Positions 1 to 13,033 of a DNA stretch of 64,000 nucleotides are shown piece by piece (position 1 is the stretch's first letter; the number at the start of each line of letters is the position of its first letter). Position numbers and translations under genes: made by a program. The stretch comes from Austropuccinia psidii (taxonomy: Eukaryota; Basidiomycota; Pucciniomycetes; Pucciniales; Sphaerophragmiaceae): assembly GCA_023105745.1 (NCBI GenBank), contig JALGQZ010000019.1, positions 6,076,001 to 6,140,000 of the forward strand, written 5' to 3'. Under the pieces are notes generated by a model. The model was not told the origin of the DNA, did not search any database, and saw nothing but the letters and a program-made list of their open reading frames with translations.

Positions 1-87
1 GACAGTGTGTTAAACATGGCAAGAACTCTCATGGAATTCACAGCCAAGGAGCAGTAAAGGATGAACAGGACCTTTCCACACAAATAA
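1..87 (+). pseudogene. C-terminal end of ORF0 of element A
   Basis: In frame 1 the first bases encode the conserved tail NMARTLMEF, found also at the end of ORF0 in D and B. The frame is broken by TAA at 55-57 where D has a CAA codon; B carries TAA at the same aligned position. The ORF ends with TAA at 85-87, aligned with the terminal stop of D. The sequence just before that stop differs from CCCAAAG of D and B, so the slippery site is not intact here. The Gag-Pol frame is open in the -1 phase across this end. Confidence 0.6.
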
Positions 88-3000
88 GTCATGTACAAAG
101 TAGTATTAATGTAGAAATTGGTAAACTTGATTCAAAGCTAACTAAAATAACATCAGATATTAATGAATTGAAAAAACATGACAAGAAATATACTGAATGG
201 TATGAATTAACAAATGCCAGATTTGATTCAATTATCAATGCTTGTAGCAGAATTGAGAGTACATTTCAGATTCAGAATGATGAAATGGAAGATCTTTCTA
301 TTTTGAAAATGAATGATCAACTTAAGATTCTACAAGATCATGTCTTGAAGATAGTTGAAAATACCAATCAGTTTGCTACACATTTAGCACAAAGTGACAG
401 TGAAAGGCAGAAGTTAAAGAATGAAATCATTGCAAATGTAGAACAAATTCATAAGAATTATGAACCACATATGCCAAGACATTCTACACCTTTTACTGAA
501 GAAAAACCTTCTGTTAAAGGAAGTTTTACCCCACTTCTAGGAGAAAATGTTGTCTCTGTCAAAGATATTCCCAAATTAGAAGAATGGCCAACATTCTCTG
601 GTGAAGGAGAATATAACCACATTGAGTTCATCAGGACTATTTATATGTTACAGGAAGACTTTAATATACCTGATGAAATCATAGTGGGGAAATTACACTC
701 TCTGTTCCCCAGGACTGCAAAGAAATGGTATTACAAGATTAGGATAGATCATGGAAAACATGATTGGTCTTGGTGGAAATCTGAAGTGATTACCAAATGG
801 CCCAATAATTCTTGGAGGTTTAAAATGGAAAATGCTTTTGAAAGTGCCATTTTTAACTCAGAGAAAGATAAACCACTTACTTGGTTCTTTAAACAAAAAG
901 ACAGATTATCTGCTTTACACCCAGATATGTCTGACCCTATGATTAATATGAATATATTAAGAAATTGTGGAGGGGAACTGGAACATGCTATCAAAAGCAG
1001 ATTTGTAGAACCCTGTTCAACAGAGGACTACATTAATGCAATGGAAGATATCATTACCAGAACAAGAATTGGTAAAACTTGGACTAGAATCCCTATGGAA
1101 TCCAAGATGGTCCCAAAGATTCCCAGAGAGGATAAAATACCAGAAAGACCTGTATTTAAGTGTCATAAATGTGGAAGTACTTCACATTTAGCAAACACTT
1201 GCACCAAAAAGACAAAAATCAATGAAGTTCAAGTCATTGAAGATATTCAGTGTACTGAAGAGAAAGAGGAGTCTGATCAAGATTCTGCAGTCTCTGAGGA
1301 TACACCAGTAGAGGACTATCCCATTGAGAACATTACAGCTTTCTTTGAGGTCACAAAAGTACATACCCACTTGCCACAGTACAGTGAGGATTGCTGCAAC
1401 CTGATCAATATCCAAGATGCCAGAATGTTTAAAACAAAACCTGCTAGAGGAAAGGGTTACACTGCTGGAGCATCCTGTATCACATCAGTTTTAATGAGTG
1501 ATATTGAAGCCAAAGTAAATTTGGATACAGGGGAATTTTGCACTTGTGTAGGCAAAGATTATCTCCAAATTATACTTCCTGAATGGAAAAACCATCTATT
1601 ACCAATAGAAGGTGTACAATTTAGTAGTGCCAGTAACAATATGTATCCCTTGGGTATATTGGACACTAATCTTGTATTTCCACATCCAGCAGGAAGTGTG
1701 AGGATGAAAACTGAGATTGTGGTAACGGATAATTGCACATCTCAGCACATCATTCTTGGAATTGATTACTTGAATATTTATGGTATTGGTATCAATAACC
1801 ATAAAGAAAGATATTTCACAATTGGAGATAACAAAAGACAAAAATTTGCTTTTTCCAATATGCCAAAACAAATATCTGTAGTATCTTCTGTCAAGGATAC
1901 TTACAAAAATGGATTTGTGTCTAATCAACTTGTTGAAGCACAAATTAATCCATCATTGTCACCAAAAATGAGGAATGAACTCATTAATGTGTTATACACA
2001 TACAAAAATGCATTTGCCTCTTATAATGAAGCATTAGGTGCTATAAGGGGAGATGAAGTTGATATTACTCTTAATATTGACAGGCCATATCCTCCAGTAC
2101 TTGAAAGACCAGCTTATCCAGCCAGTCCCAGAGCTAGAGAAGCCTTGGAAAAACATATCCAAGAGTTAATCCAACTTGGTGTACTAAGAAAAGTAGGCCA
2201 TAATGAGGAAGTTGAAGTGACAACACCTGTTATTATTGCATGGCATAATGACAAGTCATGAATGGTTGGAGATTTCAGAGCATTGAATACCTACACAGTT
2301 CCAGATAGGTACCCAATACCTAGAATTCAAGAAACCCTGACTCAATTGTCTAAAGCCAAGTATATAACATCAATGGATGCATTGAAAGGCTTTCATCAAA
2401 AATTTTTGACGCCCAAAGCTAAGAAATTACTTAGAATTATCACTCACTGTGGTATTTATGAGTATCTTAGAATGCCATTTGGCATTAAAAATGCTCCATC
2501 CCATTATCAAAGAATGATGAATATAATCTTTCCCAAAGAATTGTCTGAAGGATGGCTTATCATTTATATTGATGATATTATCATATGCTCTGCTTCATGG
2601 TCTTTGCACCTTGAAAGACTCGCAAGAGTACTTCACAAAGTTGCAGAAGTAAACATGAAAATTTCACTTAAGAAATGCAATTTTGGTTTTGAAGAACTCA
2701 AAGCATTAGGACATATTGTTTCTGGTTTAAGCTTGGGTATTGACAAAAACAAAGTAGCAGCAGTGTTACTTAAGCCAATACCCCAGAATAAAAAAGAAAT
2801 GATGTCTTTTCTTGGGTTTGCCAGTTATTATAGGCAACACTTGAAAGACTTTTCAACTCTAGCCAAGTCACTTTATAGAATCTGTGATCAACAGACTGTA
2901 TTTGAAATGACACAGTAGAGAATTAAAGCTTATGAAAAGATAAGGAGAGCTCTTACAGAAGCCCCTTTACTACTCATGCCTGACTGGAATATTCCTTTTA

Positions 3001-5018
3001 AATTGTACGTTGATGCATGTGGAGATGTATTAGGGGCAGCCCTACATCAAGTCCAGATTATTGATGACAAACCTACAGAAGGACCAGTTTGTTATATCTC
3101 AAGACAAATCAAACCAACAGAAGCCAGATATGGTGCAAGCCAAATGGAGTGCTTATGTTTGGTATGGGCACTTGAGAGACTACACTATTATCTTGATGGC
3201 AGTGTTTTTGAAGTGATAACTGACTGTAATGCAGTAAAATCACTTCTTGACATGAAAACTCCCAACAGGCACATGTTGAGATGGCAAATAGCCATTCAGG
3301 AATATAGAGGAAACATGACTATAGTCCACAAAGCAGGAAAAGTTCACAAGAATGCTGATGGACTTAGCAGGTGGGCATTAGCCAACACTCCTGATAACTC
3401 AGCTTATGTACCCTTGGAAGCTGAACCACAGATTCCAATTGAAGGGATTAATATAGCTGATATTGGGACTGAATTCTTTGAAGAGGTCAGAGAATCTTAT
3501 AAGCAAGACAAGAATTGCCATATCTTGACTTCTTTATTAGATAAAGACTGCAAAGATACATCTTTGGTAAATGCACTAGATTAAGTTTGGAGAAATTCCT
3601 ATTCTGAAGGGAGATTTCACTTGTTTGATGGGATTATTTACCACAGAACCAAACATTCTTGTGTAATGACATTATGCAGAAGATTGCTTACCAATACAAT
3701 TCTTCATGAATGCCATGATAGCATCTACTCTGGACACCGGTCAGAAGACAGAACACTTGAAAAAGTGAAAGACTGTGCATGGTGGCCATCTTGGAGAAAA
3801 GAAACTATTGAATATTGCCATACCTGTGACAGATGCCAAAAAGCAAACAGGAGTACAGGCAAGAAATTTGGACTTATGATCCATATTCAAGAACCAAAAT
3901 CCCCATGGGAAGTTGTTCACATGGATTGGGTCACAGCACTTCCTCCAAGTTGTGACAAAAGTTATAATGCTTGTTTAGTCATTGTAGACAGATATAGCAA
4001 GACTCCCATATTCTTACCATGTCATAAGGATGACACTGCTATGGACACAGCTCTTCTTCTATGGAGTAGAGCTGTTTCTCATACAGGATTATTTAGGAAT
4101 ATCATAAGTGACAGAGATCCCAAGTTCACATCTGCACTGTGGACCAATCTTCATAGATTTTTTGGGACTAAGTTATCATTCTCTACAGCATGTCACCCTC
4201 AGACAGATGGGCTAGCAGAGAGGATGATTCAAACTTTAGAAGACATGATCAGGAGATTTTGTGCTTATGGGTTAGAATTAAAAGACTCAGATGGATTTAC
4301 CCATGACTGGTGCACTCTGATACCTGCATTAGAATTGGCATACAAGACATCAGTCCATTCTTCCACAGGACAAACTCCTGCTATGTTAGAAAAAGGATAG
4401 AATCCAAGACTCCCAGCAGAAACACTGAGGAGAGACTTGATTTACATTCATCCTAAAGCTGCCAGCTTCAAGATAATGCTTGATAAAGTAAAAAACCATG
4501 CAAAACAAAGTATGGATGATTCTTTTGATTATGCAAAACAGAAGTGGGACAAGAGTCATAAAGTACCAGACTTCAAAGTAGGGGACTTAGTTCTAGTTTC
4601 AACCTTGAATTTTAATAATATCAAAGGCCCAAATAAACTTAAAGATTCTTATGTAGGACCTTTTGTTATTGTTGCCTTACATGGAACCAATGCAGTTCAA
4701 GTGGAATTGAGTGGTGAATTGGAAAATAAACACCCCACTTTTCCAGTCAGCTTGATAAAACCTTATCAACCAGCTGATAAACAATTGTTTCCTCTAAGGG
4801 ACCCAACTCCTTTAACTGTCCCACCAGTGGAAGAGAATGAAGACAAAAAGATAAAGAAAGTCATTAAAGAAAAGACACTTAAGGGTAAAAATCAGAGATA
4901 ATATCTTGTCAGATATAGAAATCCAGTACATGAAGATGAATGGCAGGCAGAATCAGATATACCTGACTCAGATAAACTCTTGAGAAGATTTAGACATGAA
5001 AGAAGGCCACAAGCCTGA
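72..5018 (+). pseudogene. Element A Gag-Pol polyprotein with five in-frame stops
   Basis: One continuous frame (phase of position 168) encodes Gag and Pol with no frameshift. In order: a coiled-coil-rich N-terminus, the Gag capsid-like region around LEEWPTFSGEGEYNH, a CX2CX4HX4C zinc knuckle (CHKCGSTSHLANTC), an aspartic protease with DTGE, reverse transcriptase with YIDDII, RNase H (YVDACG, TDCNAV, NADGLSR), an integrase HHCC region and DDE core, and a chromodomain-like tail ending at 5018. Nonsense codons lie at 2259-2261, 2916-2918, 3582-3584, 4398-4400 and 4899-4901. Homologous positions in B, D or E have sense codons (Arg, Glu, Glu, Trp and Glu respectively), so these are point mutations. 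There is no good ATG near 168; Gag is probably reached from ORF0. Confidence 0.88.
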
Positions 5019-5150
5019 ATATGTCTATAAATTTGCTTTAAATTACTTGATCTCAGTAATGTAAAGAGGTTGGACAGTGGACATTAACCCCCCTTTGGGG
5101 CTTTTTATTATTTCTATCATTGATAAAATTGTAGTCTAATTTTATTTTTT

Positions 5151-5162
5151 GGTGGGAGGGAA
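5151..5162 (+). other. Polypurine tract of element A
   Basis: The purine-rich GGTGGGAGGGAA lies immediately before the 3' LTR start. The same position in D, B and F reads GGTGGTAGGGAA. In LTR retrotransposons this is the plus-strand primer site. Confidence 0.75.
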
Positions 5163-7084
5163 TGTGAGCCTTGAGATATATTTTACATACCCAAATAGGC
5201 CACAAATATCCCAAAAGAAATTTTGAATTATGCATAACTCATAAGTCATGCATATATCCAAAATTCATCATTTTTGATTTCAGAAAAGATGAATGACTTT
5301 TTATTGAGTACCTAAATCCATCGATTCAAGGCCAGATTTGGATTCTACACTAAAATTCACCTAGGGTAGCTCCATAGAGTGAATAAGCTCAAATTAACTC
5401 TTTGAGGTGGTAAAATGGAAAATACTTCAATACCACATCATCAATACCACATAAAAGATCCGTGAAAATTTTTGTTTTTCTTAATTTCATGCCAAAATAA
5501 TGGGAAAGTGAGAAATCCCATGTTACATATACACTAAGAATAGTGTTATGCATGTTTTGAGCACTTAATATCATGGTATTCTTACATGGACCTTTGGTAA
5601 ACCCATAGTGGATATCTCACTTGAACCTTCAATTTCTATTTTGACGTGAAAAATAGGCAAGGGGGACAAAAGACATCAAAGAGAGCTAGGGTACCCAACT
5701 TCTGAGGCCTCAGAGGCGTGGACAGCTCCAAAGCTTGGATCCATGGCTTATCTTAGCCTCATTGTTAAACTAAAACCTTTTGGGAACTTGGTTACCATGT
5801 TACAACTACAGTAAAACTTAAGAAAATAGCAAATAACCTGCTACTTTGACGTGCCAAGGAGGTAAGGAGCTACTTAGACTCCTGTAACCATGTCAATTCT
5901 TAATTAATTTCCATGGATAAACCCCAAAAGAGTAATTTAAACACTTTTTGGACTTTTATCCATTGATTTACCTCATAGAAACCAGTGAAACACTGATATT
6001 TGCAATTCTACGTAGAAATGAGGTAAAAACTTCAAAAATTCATTAAAAATACAATTCTTAATGAATCTTTCTGAAACTTTCAGTACTAATGGAGAACTGT
6101 AATATCTATGGTAAAACCAGCAAAAATGACAGCTTTACTGGTAAAATGAAAAGTTTTACTTACAGTCCCTTTTTTGACTATTCTACGTGAAACACTGAAT
6201 CTTCAAAAATTCACAGTAATTACATCCTGTGATGAAATTGGAAATAACATTGATAGCTTTGAGAAATCAATGATTATTTTGAAATAAAAGAAGATTTAAA
6301 GATGTTATCCCTTTTATTCTTAACCATATTGGGGTTGGTAGTCACATAAAAGCATCAATTAAGTAATTATGATAATCTTACGTGACAACAGATGATGCAA
6401 TCAATGATCCAAAAAGGTTTATTGTTTTCTCACTCACTGGTTTTTCAGTTTGCTCCATGGCACGCCTCTGTGAGCTGTTGTTGACTTAAAAGAGGCCCTC
6501 TATTGCTGTTTTTTCCAAATCATCATCTTATTAATCATTTATATCAGTATTACCAACAAGTAAGTATTAGTTAAACCTTTTCTTAAGGGTTTTATTCTTT
6601 CAGAATCAATCAGAAAGACGTGAAATCATAGAAATCAACTATATATTGTTGTAATACATTTATAAGTTCATTTTGATCCTCTAAATCCACAATTCTACGT
6701 CAAATTATTCAATCTTATCTTTCAATAAGCTCTTTGGAATATTAGTGGGTAATTTAGTCCTAATTCTTCAAGTTTTTTCTCTGAAATTAGTTTTCTTCAA
6801 GAATTATATTATAATTATTCTTGCAAAAGATAATTATGTATTAAAATAATTTATTATTCCAATAAAAGAAGTTTTTATTATTAAATTCTTCTTGTAATTG
6901 ATTCTTGTAGACAATTACTTACTCACTGTTAAAATCACTAGTAGTGCTTAACACGTGAAAGAGATAATTCATTCATTATTTAATTTTGGCTATAATAATA
7001 ATTTATTATTATGCTTCATAAGAACAGACACAGTACTGTTGATTAATAATAATATTATCATCAGTTTCATAGTCACATCTTCCC
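5163..7084 (+). repeat. 3' LTR of element A (~1.92 kb)
   Basis: It begins TGTGAGCC directly after the polypurine tract. The distal end, with GTTTCATAGTCA at about 7063-7075, aligns with the last bases of the LTRs of D (TTTCATAGTCAAACCTTACA), but the terminal CA has decayed. The length is close to the 2.03 kb of D and 1.83 kb of E. No convincing gene is visible inside; small ORFs here have no recognisable domain. Confidence 0.7.
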
Positions 7085-7663
7085 TGAATCCTTGCAGATC
7101 CAAAAAGTTGGGTACCCCAGCTCTATTTGGTCTTTTTCCTTTGTCCCACCTTTTTGAGTGCATTTTACCCTTTTATTTATTTAAAGCCATACTATGGCCT
7201 TAAGCCTTTTTAAATTGAGCTCACACATGATTTACATTCTGTATGGCAAATCCTTAGCCAATTCAGTAAATATACACCACACCTCAATTCTAACTAACAT
7301 TTTGGTAAGTTTTCATAAACCTTATGCAACTTTAAATTTAAGCTTATTTAAGCTTAAATTTAACAATTTTAAAAAAATGTTAAAAAATTTACATTAGTAC
7401 TGTGAGATTCTTAAATTTTCTAATAACATAAGAAATAAGTGTTTTTGGGTATAACACCTTATGGATGTACCCTAGGTTTCTTTTGGTGTAGAATCCCAAA
7501 ATGACATAATATTTATAAATTTGTTTATCCAAAAAAAGTTATACTTATTTTTTGTTATTTTTTATTTTCAATTCAATTGAAACATCTATTGAAGATAAAT
7601 TTAAATGTGTATAAAGTTATTCGTGACCTTATGGGTATGTTATACATACCTCACAGGCTCACA
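7085..7663 (-). repeat. Truncated 3' LTR of element B
   Basis: On the minus strand it starts TGTGAGCCTGTGAGG right after the polypurine tract. It matches 26140-26692, including the block with GATCCAAAAAG and CTCTATTTGGTC. Homology to the full LTR stops at about 7085, where the LTR end of A begins. Confidence 0.8.
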
Positions 7664-7675
7664 TTCCCTACCACC
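7664..7675 (-). other. Polypurine tract of element B
   Basis: On the minus strand GGTGGTAGGGAA directly precedes the LTR start, identical to D and F. Confidence 0.75.
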
Positions 7676-7772
7676 AGAAAAAAAAATTGTGCCACAATTT
7701 TTCCTTTGTAGTATACCCCCAATTTATTTTGGGGGGTATAATCCACATTCCAGCCTCTCTACCTATACTTTT

Positions 7773-10700
7773 CTAACATTGAGAAATTGGTCTTCTCTCA
7801 TGTCTGAATCTTCTGAGAAACCTTTGGGAATAAGGTATTTTGCCTGCTACAATCCATTCATTTTCATGGTGTGGATTTTTATACCTGACTAAGTATTCTC
7901 TTTCATTTTTTCCCCTAAGTCTTCTTTCTTTCAAGACTTTTAGTACCTTTTATTCTCACTTTGATCTAGTGGGGGTACTTCTAAGAGTGTTTCATTTCCC
8001 AAAGGAAATAATTCCTTATCACTTGAAGTGTAATGCTTTATTAGACTGACAGGGAAAGTTGGATGTTTGTTTTCCACTTCTCCTGACAGTTCTACCTGTA
8101 CTGCATTTGTCCCATGAAGGGCTTTAATAATAAATGGTCCTGCAAAGGAATCTTTTAATTTCTTTGGGCCTTTAATGTTATTAAATTTCAAGGTTGAAAC
8201 TAGTATTAAGTCCCCTATTTTGAATTCTGGGGTCTTATGACTTTTACCCCATTTCTGTACAGCATATTCAAAGGCATCATTCATGCTTTGATTTGCATGA
8301 TGTCTTACTTTATCAAGCAATAACTTAAAGATTGAAGCAGTTGGATGAATATCAACCATATCTTTTTTCAAAGTATCAACTGGAAGTTTGGGGTTCCATC
8401 CTTTGTCCAAAATTGCAGGAGTTTTGCCTGTTGAAACATGGATGGAGGTCCTGTAGGCTAATTCCAATGCTGGTATAAGAGTACACCAATCATGGGTAAA
8501 GCCATCAGAATATTTAAAGTTCAGGCCATAAGAACAAAATCTTCTGATCATGTCCTCAAGGGTTTGAATCATTCTTTCTTCCAGCCCATTTGTTTGTGGA
8601 TGGTAGGCTGTTGAGAATGATAGTCTTGTACCCAAAAGCTTATGTAAATTTGTCCATAAGGCTGATGTAAATTTTGGGTCTCTGTCACTAATGATGTTTT
8701 TAAAGAGATCAGTATGGGATATTACTCTATTCCAGATCAAAAGAGCTGTATCCATAGCTGTGTCATCTTTGTGACATGGTAAAAAGATTAGTGTTTTGCT
8801 ATACCTGTCCACAATAACAAGACATGCATTGTAACTTTTATCACCTCAAGGTGGTAAGGCAGTTACTCAATGCATGTGAACCACTTCCCATGTGGTACTT
8901 GGCTCTTGAATATGGATCATCAACACAAATCTTTTACCAGTAGCTTTATTCGCTTTCTGGCATCTATCACAACTGTGACAGTACTCAATGACATCTTTTC
9001 TCCAAGATGGCCACCAGGCACATGTCTTAATTCTTTCCATAGTTCTGTCTTCAGACAGATGTCCAGAATATATGTTGTCATGGCATTCTAGTAGTATGGT
9101 GTTAATTAACATTCTACTACATAGTACCATGACACACGTGTGTTTAGATCTATGATATAGTATACCATAAAACAAATGGAATCTCCCATTATCATAAGAT
9201 GTTTTCCGAATATCATCCAGAGAATTAGCAAAGGCTACATCTTTGCAATCTTTGTCAAGTAGAGCAGTAAGAATATGACAATTCTTATCTTTCTTATAGC
9301 TTTCTATAATTTCCTCAAAGAATTCTGTTCCAAAATCCGTGATATTAATTCCTTCAATTGGAATTTGAGGTTCTGCACTTGTAGGAACATAGCCAGGGTT
9401 ATCAGGTGTATTTGGTAATGCCCATCTACTTATGCCATCAGCATTCTTATGAATATTTCCAGCTTTATGTACTATGGTCATATTGCCTCTATACTCCTGT
9501 ATAGCAATCTGCCATCTTAACATGTGTCTGTTTGGAGTTTTCATGTTAAGAAGTGATTTGACTGCATTACAATCAGTAATTAATTCAAAGAAACTACCAT
9601 CAAGATAGTAATGACGTTTTTCAAAAGCCTAAACAAGGAAAATGCACTCCATTTGGCTAGCTCCATATCTGGCCTCAGTAGGTTTAATTTGTCTTGAAAT
9701 AAACAAATTAGACCTCCATAAGGTTTGTCATTGACAATTTGAACCTGATGAAGAGCAGCTCCTAAACCTTCCCCACATGCATCAATATACAGCTTGAAAG
9801 GAAGTTCCAGTCTGGCATCAATAATAATGGTGCGTTGGTCAAGGCATACTTGATTTTCTCATATGCTTGAATCCTCTCCTGTGTCATTTCAAAAACCATT
9901 TGTTGATCACAAATTCTGTATAATGATCTGGCATGGATAGCAAAATCTTTGAGGTGTTGCCTGTAATAACTGGCAAACCCTAAAAAAGACATCATTTCTT
10001 TTTTGTTCTGGGACATTTGTTTCAGTAAAACTGCAGCCACTTTGTTTTTGTCAACACCAAGGCTCAGTCCTGAGACTACATGTCCTAGAGCGTTTAACTC
10101 ATGAAACCCAAAATTACATTTTTTAAGAGATATTTTCATGTTCACTTGAAGAATTTTCCTAAGTACTAATGAAAGTCTCTCTAAATGTAATTTCCAAGTT
10201 TCTGAACAAATGATAATGTCATCAATATAGATGATTGACCATCCTTCTGACAATTCATGTGGGAACATGGTATTCATCATTTTCTGATAATGAGAGGGTG
10301 GATTTTTAATACCAAAAGGCATTCTCAAATACTCATAAATTCCACAATGAGCAATTATTCTCAATAATTTCCTAGCATGAGGTGTCAAAACATTCTGGTG
10401 AAAGCCTTTTAGAGAATCCATGGAATTGATGAATGTTGCTTTGGATAATTGAGTCAAAGTCTCATGATCTCTAGGAATTGGATACCTGTCTGGAATAGTA
10501 TAGGTATTCAGTGCTCTAAAATCACCAACCATCCTCGACTTATCATTATGCCAAGTAATGATTACTGGAGTTGTGACTTCTACCTCCTCACTGTGTCCAA
10601 CCTTTCTAAGAACTCCCAGTTTCATTGGTTCATTAATATGATTTTCTAATGCTTTTCTAGCTCTGGGGATAGCTGGGTAAGCTGGTCTTCGTAATAGTGG

Positions 10701-11541
10701 CGGATAAGGCCTTTCCACATTAAGCATAATGTCCACTTCATGGCCTTTTATAGTCCCAAGTGGTTCATTATCTGAAGCAAAGGCTTCTCTGCATTGAAAT
10801 AAAATTTCAATCAGTTCTTCCTTCATTTCTAGTGTTAATTCAGGACTTATTTGTGATTCAATCATTTGACTTGACACAGCTTTTTCCTTATTAACCTTTT
10901 TCACTTGTTCAATGATAGTAATTTCTCTTTTTTATAGTGAAAAAGCAAATTTTTGTCTTTTATTTTTCCCTATAGTGAAATACCTGTCTTTATGATTATT
11001 AATAGCAATACCATAAATATTGAGAGAATCATTCCCAAGTATAAAGTGTTGTGAAGTACAATTATTCATGACAACAATTTCAACTTTCAGTCTTATACTT
11101 CCTGCAGGATGAGGAAATATGGTTGCTGCTTCAAATATACCCAAGGGGTGCATATTTTGGCTGGCACCGCTGAATGCTATACCTTCAATTGGCATTAATT
11201 TGTCTTGCCAATTGGTATAAACTTTGTCAAGATAATTGTTTCCAACACAAGTGCAAAAAGCACCTGAGTCAAGGTGTATATTGGCTTCTGTGTTGTTGAT
11301 CACAATATTAGTGATACAAGATGAACCAGCTGTATAACCTTTCCCTTGGCAGGTTTGGGTTTCTGCATTCTAGCATCTTGCACATGTATGAGATCCATAC
11401 ATTCATCACTATACTGTGGTAGATGAGTGTGTACCTCAGTGACTTCAAAAGAAACATTAATGTTTTCTATACTAAGTTCCTCAGGTACTTCTTCTTCTTC
11501 TGAAGGCTCAGAATCACTTTCATGTAAAGATACATTGGTTG
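7773..11541 (-). pseudogene. Element B Pol: protease, RT, RNase H, integrase, chromodomain-like tail
   Basis: Homologous to Pol of A, D and E. Segments in order: protease with DSGA (11303-10932), reverse transcriptase with YIDDII (10904-9762), RNase H end and integrase zinc region (9544-8867), integrase core and tail (8812 down). Damage includes a frameshift near 11340, a stop between 10932 and 10904, a frameshift near 9790 inside RNase H, a TGA before the integrase core (near 8847), and a one-base frameshift near 7940. The tail continues in another frame to TAG at 7773-7775. The frame cannot be translated as a whole. Confidence 0.87.
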
Positions 11542-11542
11542 T

Positions 11543-12766
11543 TTATTTTGTGTCTTCCACTTTTACAGAATTTATCTCATTGGTTCTTGTCTTTTTTGGA
11601 CAAGTGCTAGCTAAATGAGATGTGCTTCCACATTTGGGACATTTCAAAGGAAGTCTGTCTTGTGGCTTATTTGATTTTGAAATTGGTTTCCCATTAGTCT
11701 TATTGTTTATTGGGGATTTGGACCAATTTCTTCCAATTTTTGTTCTAGTAGTGATATCCTCCATAGCATTGATATCATCTTCTGTAGAGCAAGGCTCAAT
11801 ACATCTGCTTCTTATAGCATGCACAAGGCCACCACCACACTTTCTTAATATCCTTTTATGTACCATTGTTTTAGACATATCAGGATGAAGGGAAGTTAAT
11901 CTGTCCTTCTGTTTAAGAAACCAAGACATGGGCCTGTCCCTCTCGATATTAAAAATGGCTTCTTCAAAAGAATTTTTCATTCTAAATCTCCAGGAATCAT
12001 TAGCCCATTTGGAAATGATTTGTCCTTTCCACCAAGGCCAAGAATGTTTACCATGGTCTTGTCTCATTTTGTACTTCCATTTCTTTGCTGATCTGGTAAA
12101 TAATGAGTGTAATCTGGCACATATGTATTCATCTGGTATGTTAAAGTCTTCTTTGAAGATATCAATTGTTTTCATAGATTCCATATGATTATATTCTCCT
12201 TCACCATTGAAGGTTGGCCATTCCTCGAATTTTGGACTGTCTTTGAAATTGCAAGCAGTCTCCACCTCATTACTTGAAATGGTATGATGCAAATCATTAA
12301 GCACATTTCTGTCAATAATTGGTGTGGATTGCCTTGGAAATTCATTTTTGAGTGATATATTATTAATACTTGATTGAATGTCTTCTTTCAATTCAAGTCT
12401 TGCTTTATCAGTCTTTTCCAATTGTTCTTGGAAAAGAGCTGCATTGTGACCAGTTGAATTTTCCAAGTTTTGAACCTGTAATTTCAATTCTATTAACCGT
12501 CCAGTTATAAAAGAAATTGAATTGTCATCTGGTTGATTGAGCAAAGTAACTTTAGACTCAATTCTTACACAAATTTGCGTCAAATACACAATGTTTTCTT
12601 TATTAACATTTTCAAGGCCAATAATGGTCTTTGGTTGTTCTTTCACTTGTAATATCTCATTACCCAGCTTTTGTTTGATATACTCAAATGTTTTAAACTT
12701 TTTTATAATTTCTTTCTTACAAGATTCAAATTGAGTTACAAGCTTAACAAGATCTATTTCTTTGGG
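11543..12766 (-). pseudogene. Element B Gag (capsid and zinc knuckle)
   Basis: Begins after the CCCAAAG heptamer in the -1 frame relative to ORF0 (protein starts PKEIDLVK). It has a long charged, coiled-coil-like N-terminal part, the capsid-like block FEEWPTFNGEGEYNH, the conserved EPCSTEDDINAMEDI, and a zinc knuckle CPKCGSTSHLASTC (CX2CX4HX4C). It ends at a TAA where A stays open into protease, so the stop is probably a mutation. The frame extends upstream to 13045, but that part overlaps ORF0 and then enters the LTR of C, so it is not a real N-terminus. Confidence 0.8.
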
Positions 12767-13028
12767 AAATATTGGCTCAATCTTTAATCCTCCTTGTTTT
12801 TGAATTCCATCAGAGTTCTTGCCATGTGGAACACATTGTCCATGGCTTTCTTTTCTTTCTTTGGGATTCTTTAATTCTGCGGGTAAGGCTTGTTCGATTT
12901 GGGCTTTGCCTTTCCCTTTGCCTTTTGCTTGCCCATCTGATTGGTCTTTGGGGCTTGCTTGGGCTTGCTTGGCACTTGTTGAGGTGGAATTGTCCTGGTG
13001 GATGCTTGGGGAGCTTCCACTGGGCTGT
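12754..13028 (-). pseudogene. Element B ORF0, 3' end beyond the C insertion
   Basis: Continues ORF0 in frame from the target site: ENSPVEAPQAST, a Lys/Pro-rich stretch, then AMDNVFHMARTLMEF and TAG at 12756-12754. It is broken by TAA after PYPQN and by a second TAA near the end. The homologous tail is open in D. Gag overlaps it in the -1 frame. Confidence 0.6.
12760..12766 (-). promoter_or_regulatory. -1 slippery heptamer CCCAAAG at ORF0/Gag junction of B
   Basis: On the minus strand the ORF0 codons read TTC CCA AAG AAA TAG, which places C CCA AAG in the X XXY YYZ arrangement just before the stop. A -1 shift gives CCC AAA GAA, the frame of Gag. The same heptamer, phase and nearby stop occur in D. 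In B an earlier in-frame TAA (CAA in D) would stop ORF0 before the site. Confidence 0.6.
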
Positions 13029-13033
13029 TTTCC
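13029..13033. repeat. Target-site duplication of element C, left copy (TTTCC)
   Basis: TTTCC directly precedes the 5' LTR of C and recurs at 23353-23357 directly after its 3' LTR. The host sequence is ORF0 of element B. Confidence 0.95.

Larger units (their letters stand above)
1..7084 (+). mobile_element. Element A: Ty3/gypsy LTR retrotransposon, 5' part outside window
   Basis: The window opens inside the upstream ORF0 of this copy. It continues through Gag, protease, reverse transcriptase, RNase H, integrase and a C-terminal chromodomain-like tail, then a polypurine tract and a 3' LTR. The LTR begins TGTGAGCC at 5163, as in elements B, D and E. The end at 7084 is placed by weak alignment of the last ~130 bases with the 3' end of the LTRs of D; sequence from 7085 on matches the LTR of B instead. 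A therefore probably sits inside B's 3' LTR, with the rest of B's LTR left of the window. The outer left boundary and target duplication cannot be seen. Confidence 0.85.

Noticed and set aside
6955..7397. Short + strand ORFs across the A/B LTR junction
   Set aside because: They cross the boundary between two unrelated LTRs and have only compositional character.
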